This document shows, in pieces, positions 50,497 to 58,325 of a DNA stretch of 64,000 nt. Where the stretch lies: assembly GCA_014237395.1 (NCBI GenBank), contig JABZFP010000014.1, positions 1-64,000 on the forward strand, given 5' to 3'. A program made the translations under genes and the position numbers. Below the pieces are notes generated by a model. That model made no database searches, was not told the DNA's origin, and saw only the letters and a list, made by a program, of their open reading frames with translations. How positions within the stretch are numbered: the first letter of the stretch is position 1; each line of letters begins with the position of its first letter. The DNA is from Desulfobacteraceae bacterium (lineage in GTDB: Bacteria; Desulfobacterota; Desulfobacteria; Desulfobacterales; UBA5852).

Positions 50497-51516
50497 ATGA
50501 CCGACGCCATCACCTACGACGACGTCTTGCTGGTACCTTCCTACAACCATTGGGAATCGCGCAAGACCGTGGATACGTCCATGCTGGACAAGACCGGCAA
50601 ACTGCGCCTGTCGCTTCCGGTGATGACGGCCAACATGGATACCGTCACCGAAACCGCCATGGCCGACTTTATCGGCGCTAAAGGGGGGATCGGCGTCCTT
50701 CACCGCTTTATGTCCATCGCCGAAAACATCGACATCTTCAAAGCCTGCACCCATAAGACCTTCGTGTCGATCGGCTGCTCGGCCGGCGATCTGGAACGGG
50801 CCGAGGCCCTGCGGGATGCCGGTGCGGATCTGTTCTGCATCGATGTGGCCCATGCCCATGCCCGCTACGTCGGCAAGACCCTCCAAAAGGTTCGGGCCAT
50901 GCTGGGCAAGGAGGCCTGCATCATGGCCGGCAATGTGGCCACTTATGCCGGTGCGGACTACCTGGCCTCCCTCAGCGCCGATATCATCAAAGTCGGCATC
51001 GGGGGCGGCGCGGTGTGCACGACACGCATCAAAACCGGATTCGGCGTGCCCAACCTGACGGCGATTCGCAATTCTGCCCGGGTGGACCGCTCGATTGTGG
51101 CTGACGGCGGCATTCGATCCCCCGGGGATATCGTCAAGGCCCTGGCCTTCGGGGCCGATTTCGTCATGATCGGCAGCATGTTGGCCGGAACGCGGCCGAC
51201 ACCGGGTGTCGTGATGACACGCAAAAATGAGCGCGGCGAGGACGTGCTGGTCAAGGCCTATCGCGGCATGGCCAGCAGTGAAGTCCAGGATGACTATCAC
51301 GGCGGCATGGCGGAGTGGAAAACCGCCGAGGGGGTTGCCGTCGACGTTCCCTACTGTGAGACCGAAGAGCAGATCGTCGCCGATATCATCGGGGGGCTGC
51401 GTTCGGGACTGACGTACGGTGGTGCCGCTACGATTCGCGAACTCCAGCGCAAGCTGGACTATATCCGGATCACGCCGGCCGGGCGCCACGAAAGCCTGCC
51501 CCACCGAACGCTATAA
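50497..51516 (+). CDS. guaC: GMP reductase (IMPDH/GMPR family)
   Basis: A 339-residue TIM-barrel purine enzyme. It has DDVLLVPSYN, MTANMDTVTE, the catalytic-loop motif GIGGGAVCTTRIKTGFGVP with the active cysteine, and a KAYRGMAS flap segment. No CBS domains are present, unlike most IMP dehydrogenases, which favours GMP reductase: GMP plus NADPH to IMP plus ammonia. Short IMPDH-like proteins exist, so the assignment is probable rather than certain. Monocistronic. Confidence 0.8.
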   Translation: MTDAITYDDVLLVPSYNHWESRKTVDTSMLDKTGKLRLSLPVMTANMDTVTETAMADFIGAKGGIGVLHRFMSIAENIDIFKACTHKTFVSIGCSAGDLERAEALRDAGADLFCIDVAHAHARYVGKTLQKVRAMLGKEACIMAGNVATYAGADYLASLSADIIKVGIGGGAVCTTRIKTGFGVPNLTAIRNSARVDRSIVADGGIRSPGDIVKALAFGADFVMIGSMLAGTRPTPGVVMTRKNERGEDVLVKAYRGMASSEVQDDYHGGMAEWKTAEGVAVDVPYCETEEQIVADIIGGLRSGLTYGGAATIRELQRKLDYIRITPAGRHESLPHRTL

Positions 51517-51556
51517 TCGGTAAATACCGTCTTACCCGTCGTCAACAGGATGTCTA

Positions 51557-53926
51557 GTGACTGAGATGAATGGCCAAACAGAAATGAAAGCCCGGATTCG
51601 GGAACTCGAGGACGCGCTGCGGCGGGCCCGGTCTTCCGAGGCCGAGGCCCGGGAGATCCTTGCGCTTTATCGGGTGGTGGCCGATAATCTGACCGATATC
51701 GTCTGGACGCTGGATGCCGACCTGAAAACGACCTTTGTCACCCCGTCCGTCGAGGGTCACCTCGGTTATGCCATTCAAGAGACGGTCGGTCTCGATTTTT
51801 GCGATACCCTGACCTTGTCCAGCCAGGAGCAACTGCGTTACGCGATCAAGCTGCTTCAAAACGGCGTGCCGTCCACAGCACTGGACCTGGAGCACGTGCA
51901 CCGGAACGGCACCGGATTCTGGTTCGAGTGCCAACTGGCCGGGTTGTTTAGCGGGGATCGGGGATTGACCGGTTATGTCTGCGTGTCGCGCAATATCGAC
52001 CGCCGCAAGCAGGCCGAAAGCGCTTTACAGCTCAGCAACGCCCTGTTCCAGACGGCGTTTGCCATCAGCCCGGATGCCGTGACCCTCAACCGGATGCGGG
52101 ACGGTGTCTATACCATGGTGAACGAAGGATTCGCCCTGCTCACCGGGTATGCCCGGGAAGCGGTGATCGGCAAGACTACCGACGAAATCGGTATCTGGGC
52201 GGATCCCAGGGAACGCGATCGCTTGATGACGGCGCTTGACGAGGCCGGATCCATTCGCAACCTGGAAGCCCGTTTTCGTGTCAAGGACGGCGGTATCCGC
52301 ACCGGTCTGGTATCCGCCAATATCATCATTCTCAACCGCCAGCCCTATGTCCTCTCGATCACCAAAGATATCGAAACCTTCAAAAAAGCCAAGGAAGCCC
52401 TGACAGAGTCCGAGGAGAAATACCGGACCCTGATCGAGACGGCCACCGATGCCATCTTTATCCTGCAGGACGGCGAAGTGAAATTCCCCAACCCCAAAGC
52501 GCGGGAAATGGCCCGCATGATGGGGGCTGATCTGAAACAGCACTCCTTTTTCGAGTATGTGGCCCCGGAAGACCAGAATATGATCCTGGAGCGGCATTTC
52601 CGGCGGCTGAAAGGGGATAAAGTCCCCGGCACCTATAATTTCCGCCTGCTGCGTGCCAATGGGGAGGCCTTCTGGGTGGAAATCAATGCCGTGAAGATTG
52701 TCTGGGAAGGCAAACCGGCCACCCTGAATTTTATTCGGGATATCGACGATCAGGTCAAGCTCGAAGCCGAATTCCAACATGCCCGCAAAATGGAGGCGGT
52801 AGGGACCCTGGCCGGGGCGATCGCCCACAATTTCAACAACCTGCTGATGGCCATCCAGGGCAACGTATCCCTGCTCCTGCTCGACACGGAATCCGAGGAC
52901 CCCCGTCACGAGGAGATTAAAAAAATCCAGGAGCATGTGGAAAGCGGCGCCCGGCTGACGTCCCAGCTTCTGGGCTATGCGCGCAAAGGCAGGTACAAGA
53001 TCCGCTCGCTGGACCTGAATGGCCTGATCACCAAAACGGCGGCCGCCTTTCGCCAGTCACATCCCACCACCCGGATATCCTCCCACCTGGCCACCGACCT
53101 GGACGCCGTTGCCGGGGACCGGTCCCAGCTGGAACACGTGCTTTACAATGTGTTCAAAAATGCCGCGGACGCCATGCCTGAAGGCGGCGAATTGTTTATC
53201 AAAACCATGAATATCAGCCACGAGCAGATCCGCAAGCGCAACTATAAAATCAAGGCCGGCGAATATATCATGCTGGTGGTTGCCGACACCGGGGTCGGCA
53301 TGGAACAGAAGGTGCGTCGCCGCATTTTCGAGCCTTTTTTCACCACCAAGGAACTCGGGCGGGGCACGGGGCTGGGGCTCGCTTCCGCTTACGGCATCAT
53401 CAAGGGGCACAGCGGCTATATCGACGTGGATTCGAAAAAGGGGCATGGAACCACCTTTTTTATTTACCTGCCGACGTCCACCCGTCCGGCCGAAAAGACC
53501 GATTACAAGGACAAGAGCGTCATTCACGGCAGCGGTTGCATCCTGATGGTGGATGACGAACCGGCCGTGTTGGAAATCAGCAGCAAAATGCTGACCAAAC
53601 TGGGATTCCGCGTCCTGGAAGCCTGCAGCGGGCGTGATGCGCTGAACGTTTATCGGCAAAACCGGCATTTGATCGACCTGGTCATTCTGGACATGATCAT
53701 GCCAGACATGGGGGGCGGGGAAGTCTACGACCGCATGAAAGACATCAACCGCAACGTCAAGGCCATCCTGGCCACCGGGTACAGTCTCGACGGGGAAGCG
53801 TCCCGGATTTTGAAAAAGGGGTGCGACGGCGTCATTCAGAAGCCTTACAGCATCGATCGCCTGTCCCGGGTCATTTACCGGGTGCTGAAACGTGCCGATG
53901 CCGCCAAGGCAAAGGTCGCGAATTGA
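51557..53926 (+). CDS. Hybrid sensor histidine kinase with three PAS domains and a receiver
   Basis: A 789-residue cytoplasmic sensor; no membrane segment was seen. After a short coiled coil there are three PAS domains (about 37-150, 160-275, 285-400), a HisKA domain with phospho-acceptor H424 (AGAIAHNFNN; most relatives have HDFNN), an ATPase domain (NAADAM, ADTGVGM, GRGTGLGLA) and a receiver (about 660-780) with D712 in LDMIMP and the conserved K762 in QKPYS. It probably phosphorylates its own receiver and a separate partner. GTG 51557 is used; ATG 51566 is possible. No output regulator is adjacent. Confidence 0.88.
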   Translation: MTEMNGQTEMKARIRELEDALRRARSSEAEAREILALYRVVADNLTDIVWTLDADLKTTFVTPSVEGHLGYAIQETVGLDFCDTLTLSSQEQLRYAIKLLQNGVPSTALDLEHVHRNGTGFWFECQLAGLFSGDRGLTGYVCVSRNIDRRKQAESALQLSNALFQTAFAISPDAVTLNRMRDGVYTMVNEGFALLTGYAREAVIGKTTDEIGIWADPRERDRLMTALDEAGSIRNLEARFRVKDGGIRTGLVSANIIILNRQPYVLSITKDIETFKKAKEALTESEEKYRTLIETATDAIFILQDGEVKFPNPKAREMARMMGADLKQHSFFEYVAPEDQNMILERHFRRLKGDKVPGTYNFRLLRANGEAFWVEINAVKIVWEGKPATLNFIRDIDDQVKLEAEFQHARKMEAVGTLAGAIAHNFNNLLMAIQGNVSLLLLDTESEDPRHEEIKKIQEHVESGARLTSQLLGYARKGRYKIRSLDLNGLITKTAAAFRQSHPTTRISSHLATDLDAVAGDRSQLEHVLYNVFKNAADAMPEGGELFIKTMNISHEQIRKRNYKIKAGEYIMLVVADTGVGMEQKVRRRIFEPFFTTKELGRGTGLGLASAYGIIKGHSGYIDVDSKKGHGTTFFIYLPTSTRPAEKTDYKDKSVIHGSGCILMVDDEPAVLEISSKMLTKLGFRVLEACSGRDALNVYRQNRHLIDLVILDMIMPDMGGGEVYDRMKDINRNVKAILATGYSLDGEASRILKKGCDGVIQKPYSIDRLSRVIYRVLKRADAAKAKVAN

Positions 53927-53985
53927 CCGGGGCACGACCGTTCATCGTCATCCCCCAATAAATGGAAAAGACGGAAGGAAGCCCT

Positions 53986-54309
53986 ATGCGGGTATGGATC
54001 GTGACCATCATCTTGCTTGGCATCATGGCCATTGGAATGGGGACGGGGGCCGTGGCCGGTCAATCCATCGGACGAACGTTTGGAGAAGCCGGCCGGGCCA
54101 TCGTGGATGATTCCCAAAGCGCTTACAATGATTCCCGGGATTTTTTTGTCGAAACGGGCCAAGGCATTTCGCAAGGGGCCCGGGAAGCCTATGACGATGC
54201 CAAACACATCGGCCCCCGGATGGTCGAGGACCTAAAAGACGGCTTCCAGGGCGGCGGACAGGCTCCCGATCCCACCCGGGACAAAACGCCCGCCGTGGAG
54301 AAGCCGTGA
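53986..54309 (+). CDS. Small secreted hydrophilic protein
   Basis: A 107-residue protein with a signal peptide (about 1-26, cleavage near AVAGQ) and a helical, acidic mature part with repeated DDSQSAYNDSRDF-like and AREAYDDAKH-like segments, then a Pro/Thr tail. No family recognised. GGAAGGAAG lies about 5 bases before ATG 53986. It overlaps the next gene by 4 bases and follows the kinase by 59 bases. Confidence 0.6.
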   Translation: MRVWIVTIILLGIMAIGMGTGAVAGQSIGRTFGEAGRAIVDDSQSAYNDSRDFFVETGQGISQGAREAYDDAKHIGPRMVEDLKDGFQGGGQAPDPTRDKTPAVEKP

Positions 54310-55250
54310 AAGCCATCCTGTTTGATCATTACGGCGCGCCGACGGTTCTGGCCTGTCGCGAGGTTGCGGAACCCGTCTGTGGGTCGGCGCAGTTTCTGGT
54401 CCGGGTGCATGCCGCCGGCGTGAATCCCAAAGACTGCCTGGTGCGCAAGGGCAAGTTTCGCTGGTTCACGGGACGCCGCTTCCCCCTCGGGGTGGGCCAT
54501 GATTTCGCGGGCACCATTGAGGCGGTTGGGCCCCAGGTCCATGATTTCCAGGCAGGTGATGCCGTTTACGGCATGACCAACGGCTGGCACGGTCGAACCT
54601 ACGCCGAATTTTTGGTGGCGCAGCCATCGGAAACGGCGCTCAAACCGGCTTCGCTGGGATTCGCGGAAGCCGCGGCGGTCCCGCTGGCGGCCATGACGGC
54701 GCTGCAGGCCCTGCGTGACATCGGCGGTGTGGCGCCTGGCCAGCGGGTCTGTATCAACGGCAGTTCCGGCGGGGTCGGGACCTTTGCTGTTCAGATCGCC
54801 GTCATTCTGGGGGCCCATGTCACGGCGGTATGCAGCGGACGCAATGCGGACCTGGTCCGCCGGCTGGGGGCACACCAGATAATTGACTATACCCGTGATG
54901 ACATCCGAAGTCTGCCCGAACCGGTCGATGTTTTCTTCGATGTTTTTGGAAACGGCGTTTTCCCGGAAATCCGTTCCCGTCTGAAACCGTGCGGCCGGTT
55001 CATTTCCACCGTACCCGGCCTCCCCATCTTGAAATGGGGGCTTCTTTCCCGTCTGTCGCCCGGGCCCCGTGCACACTTGGTGATCGTTAAATCGCGTGCG
55101 GCGGACCTGCAGACCCTTTCGGGCTGGATTGCCGGGGGCCGCCTGCACCCGGTCGTGGACCGAGAATACCCGCTGGCCGAAGCAGCACAGGCCCACGCCT
55201 ATATCGAAACCAAACGGGCCCGGGGCAAAGTCGTCCTGACGGTCGGCTGA
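54306..55250 (+). CDS. Zinc-independent MDR family quinone/alcohol oxidoreductase
   Basis: A 314-residue medium-chain dehydrogenase/reductase. Features: HAAGVNPKDCLVRKG, GVGHDFAGTIEAVG, and the NADPH-binding NGSSGGVGTFAVQIA. Catalytic zinc ligands typical of alcohol dehydrogenases are not in place, so quinone oxidoreductase (QOR)-type activity on an enone or quinone is likely. It starts at GTG 54306, overlapping the previous stop. Confidence 0.82.
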   Translation: MKAILFDHYGAPTVLACREVAEPVCGSAQFLVRVHAAGVNPKDCLVRKGKFRWFTGRRFPLGVGHDFAGTIEAVGPQVHDFQAGDAVYGMTNGWHGRTYAEFLVAQPSETALKPASLGFAEAAAVPLAAMTALQALRDIGGVAPGQRVCINGSSGGVGTFAVQIAVILGAHVTAVCSGRNADLVRRLGAHQIIDYTRDDIRSLPEPVDVFFDVFGNGVFPEIRSRLKPCGRFISTVPGLPILKWGLLSRLSPGPRAHLVIVKSRAADLQTLSGWIAGGRLHPVVDREYPLAEAAQAHAYIETKRARGKVVLTVG

Positions 55251-55334
55251 CGGGCGGATATAGGCGTGACCCTGCCCGGTGACCGCCACCGCGGCCTATA
55301 TACCGGCGCAGCGCCATAGGAGCCATCGACGCCC

Positions 55335-55673
55335 ATGACCAAAGAAGACAAAACAATCATCCGCAGCGCCATTCATGACCCGGATCGCCGGGGCATTTTG
55401 ATTCCGGCTGGTCAACTCGAGGGCAGCGGGCTGTCCGTCGGCGACCGTTTTACCCTCAAAAAAGGCCAGCGCGATCTTTTTGCCGTGACCCTTGTCCAAC
55501 ACCCGGCAGGCGAGATCTTTTTCGATCGCAGCGGGATTTTTATCGAGCGCACCCGGCGTGTCGATATCCTGCTGGGCGGGATTTTTGATGAATATGGCGT
55601 TGAAATCATTGACGCGGAGCCCCCGATGCTGCTCGTGAAAACGATGGATCCGGGGTTGGCCGCCATCCGCTGA
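55335..55673 (+). CDS. Hypothetical small cytosolic protein
   Basis: A 112-residue protein without signal or membrane segments. The middle (IPAGQLEGSGLSVGDRFTLKKG) faintly resembles AbrB/SpoVT swapped-hairpin DNA-binding folds, but I cannot assign it. AGGAG is about 12 bases before ATG 55335, which is rather far. Codon pattern looks like its neighbours, so it is probably real. Confidence 0.5.
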   Translation: MTKEDKTIIRSAIHDPDRRGILIPAGQLEGSGLSVGDRFTLKKGQRDLFAVTLVQHPAGEIFFDRSGIFIERTRRVDILLGGIFDEYGVEIIDAEPPMLLVKTMDPGLAAIR

Positions 55674-55787
55674 CGGTTCCGTGCGTGCGGCAATTCCAAT
55701 CGCCGGCGGCCCTGTGGCGCAAAGCGCGGCCGTCGGACCTGACGCCCTATTGTAGGGACGTTCCATCAGGGCGCGTCTGCATCAAGG

Positions 55788-56357
55788 TTATGCGGGGGTG
55801 TTGGCGGGGCTCAGCGAATGCTGGCGCAGGTACTCCCACATGGCGATGGATGCCGCAATGCTGACGTTCAGGCTTTGGACCTGCCCGAACTGGGGAATGG
55901 TCAGGGATTGAATGTCGGTGTAGGCGCTGATATCCGCACTGATGCCGAATTCTTCATGACCAAAGATGAAGGCACTGCGGCGGGGAAGGGCCGCCCGGGT
56001 GAGGGGCGGGCCTTCGACCGGATCCATCGTGAAGAGGGTATAACCGTTGCCGATGAGATCGCGGTAGCAGGATTCAAAGTGGTCGTGGAAACGTGCCGGG
56101 ACCCATTTAAAGGATCCCATGGCCGGGGCCGGGTCAAAAAAGTCGATACCCACCAGGTGGATTTCACGGGCGCCGAACGCGTCCGCACTTCGGAATATCT
56201 TGCCAATGTTAAAGGAGGGTTTCAACCCGTCCAGAATAATAACAAAATCGTTGGCGCCCGGGCGGGCCAGGAGGTTGGCGTTTTTCTGTCGTCGAAAACG
56301 CTGCTGGGCCGCGATCCGTTTTTTTTCGAGACGGCGCCGGATTTGTCTGAGTCCCAT
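55788..56357 (-). CDS. SpoU/TrmH family RNA 2'-O-methyltransferase
   Basis: A 189-residue SPOUT methyltransferase. Motif 1 is NIGKIFRSADAFG, motif 2 lies around IFGHEEFGI and motif 3 is IPQFGQVQSLNVSIAASIAMWEY; together they build the SAM-binding knot. It methylates ribose 2'-OH in tRNA or rRNA; the target nucleotide cannot be read. A basic N-terminal helix (about 1-28) may bind RNA. It is monocistronic on the minus strand. Confidence 0.85.
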   Translation of the reverse strand: MGLRQIRRRLEKKRIAAQQRFRRQKNANLLARPGANDFVIILDGLKPSFNIGKIFRSADAFGAREIHLVGIDFFDPAPAMGSFKWVPARFHDHFESCYRDLIGNGYTLFTMDPVEGPPLTRAALPRRSAFIFGHEEFGISADISAYTDIQSLTIPQFGQVQSLNVSIAASIAMWEYLRQHSLSPANTPA

Positions 56358-56533
56358 GGTTGCTTCGATGCCCTATGCCTGGGGGCGTCGCTGACGCCGT
56401 GTCGGTTGAAAAATCTTCCGTATGCTTCGGCGGATAGGCCTAACACGGCTGCCCCCGGGAATCAAGATACCCTGTTTGGCGGTGCCGTCACAGGCGAGGG
56501 CGGCCCTGGAATGGTTGGCGAAAGGACAGTGGT

Positions 56534-57298
56534 ATGATGTTCCAAGAAATAGATGGCATTGGATTTGCGGCGGGGCGCTGGCCCCTTGACCAGGACCGTC
56601 CGACGCTTGTCTTTATTCATGGTTCCGGCGGGAGCCACGCCTTGTGGCAGGGCCAGGTCGATGCCATGCTGGCGGTGGCCAACACCATTGCGGTGGACCT
56701 GCCGGGCCATGGCGCCAGCAGAGGGCCCGGATGCGACCGTGTATCGCACTATGCGGATGCTGTGGCGGGATTGATGGAGGATCTTCAGATGCCTCGCCCG
56801 GTTCCCTGCGGATTGAGCATCGGCGGTGCGATCGTGCTGCAATTGCTGCTGGAAAGACCGGCGCTGCTGGCGGGCGGGGTCCTGATCGGCACGGGGGCCC
56901 GCTTGCGCGTCCTTCCCGACATTTTTGACGCCATCGAAACCGACTACGCGCACTTTATCGATATGCTGGGCCAGTTCGGCGCCTCCGAAAAAACCGATCC
57001 GGCGCGGCTTACCCCGATTATGCACGCGACCGCCAACTGCGCGCCTGCTGTGACGGCCGGCGATTTTCGTGCTTGCGACCGATTCGACGTGATGGACCGG
57101 CTCGACCGGATCGACACCCCGGCCCTGGTACTTTGTGGCGCCGATGACCGTTTGACGCCACCGAAATACAGTGCCTATCTTGAAACCCATATCCGCGGCA
57201 GCCGGCGGGTGATCATCCCGGATGCCGGGCATCTCGTGCCCATCGAGCAGCCCGTTGCGGTGAATCGGGAATTGACCGCCTTTATCGCGCAATTGTAG
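56534..57298 (+). CDS. Alpha/beta hydrolase
   Basis: A 254-residue cytosolic hydrolase: FIHGSGGSHALW oxyanion loop, DLPGHGAS, the CGLSIGGA nucleophile elbow, GADDRLTP acid and DAGHLVPIE histidine. A complete catalytic triad is present. The substrate is unknown. Tandem ATGs at 56534 and 56537 follow AAAGGAC. The stretch to the next gene (57299-57592) has no feature. Confidence 0.82.
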   Translation: MMFQEIDGIGFAAGRWPLDQDRPTLVFIHGSGGSHALWQGQVDAMLAVANTIAVDLPGHGASRGPGCDRVSHYADAVAGLMEDLQMPRPVPCGLSIGGAIVLQLLLERPALLAGGVLIGTGARLRVLPDIFDAIETDYAHFIDMLGQFGASEKTDPARLTPIMHATANCAPAVTAGDFRACDRFDVMDRLDRIDTPALVLCGADDRLTPPKYSAYLETHIRGSRRVIIPDAGHLVPIEQPVAVNRELTAFIAQL

Positions 57299-57592
57299 CT
57301 CCGGGCAAAAGCGGCTTGAGGCAAGTCCGCCGCGATAACGCCATTTCTTGAAAGACTGGCGCAACAAGCATATCCTGGGGACCGATCAGAAATACGCCCC
57401 CTTTCTCAAAACCAAAGGGGTGGTCTGATGCTATAGCAAACGACCTGGACGACCGCGCGGGAAGCGCCCCATAGTTCACCGCTTGGTCGTTAAGGTGCCT
57501 CTTTCGGTTTTTCAAACACTTTACAAACATCCCCGTATCCTTTAGTCTTCCACCCATCATCAACAACAGGACTTTTGGATAGGAGCGATATC

Positions 57593-57793
57593 ATGGAAAC
57601 CATTCAGAAATATCGATGTGAAACATGCGGCGCGCAGGCCGAATTCGAGGGGGCGGCGCCGGCCGTCTCCGATTGCTGTCAGGGCCGATGGATCGTGGTG
57701 GAAAAGCTGCCGGCCTGCGGGATGCCGGCTTCGGCCGAGCATTCCCGGTTTGACACGGATGACGGCCCTTGTGATGATGGCCGCTCCGGCTGA
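57593..57793 (+). CDS. Small Cys-rich, zinc-ribbon-like protein
   Basis: A 66-residue protein with CETCG near 9-13, CC near 29-30 and two later cysteines. Cx2C plus a second Cys pair suggests a small zinc ribbon, incompletely matched. AGGAG lies about 8 bases before ATG 57593. Unknown function. It sits 78 bases before cutA, same direction. Confidence 0.55.
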   Translation: METIQKYRCETCGAQAEFEGAAPAVSDCCQGRWIVVEKLPACGMPASAEHSRFDTDDGPCDDGRSG

Positions 57794-57871
57794 AAATCAC
57801 TCCGCAGGGTGCCATCAATGACGATCGGCGGCCCGATCACATGAGGGCCGGTATCGGGAGCGAGGGCTGCC

Positions 57872-58195
57872 ATGAGCAAGCAATTCGTTTACATGACGGC
57901 GGGAAGTGCGGCGGAAGCCCAGCGGATTGGCGCGGCGCTGGTGGAGAATCGACTGGCGGCCTGCGTCAATATTCTGGACGGCATGCACAGCATCTACCGC
58001 TGGGAGGGGAAAGTCCAGAAGGACCGGGAAGTGGTCATGATCGCCAAAACGACCCGGGACCGGCTGCCGGCCCTGATCGAAACCGTGACCGCCCTGCACA
58101 GCTATGACTGCCCCTGTATCGTGAGCGTCGCTATCGACGGTGGCCATCCGGACTTTCTGGCATGGATCGGCGCCGAGGTGCGCGACATCGAATAG
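57872..58195 (+). CDS. cutA: CutA1 family divalent-ion tolerance protein
   Basis: A 107-residue trimeric CutA1 protein. It has the RIGAALVENRLAACVNILDGMHSIYRWEGKVQKDREVVMIAKT stretch typical of the family (here residues about 18-58) and ends LAWIGAEV. The role in metal tolerance or signalling is not well settled. ATG 57872 is used. Confidence 0.9.
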   Translation: MSKQFVYMTAGSAAEAQRIGAALVENRLAACVNILDGMHSIYRWEGKVQKDREVVMIAKTTRDRLPALIETVTALHSYDCPCIVSVAIDGGHPDFLAWIGAEVRDIE

Positions 58196-58325
58196 GGTTC
58201 GCCTGTCAATCGCCGCCACGCTTGTATTCGTATTGACCTAAACCCGCCGCCTCTGATGGAGGACCCGGAGAAATTCGACTGATCCGGGGTGCTTTTCTGA
58301 AAAGGTTTCTTCATTACGATGCCAC

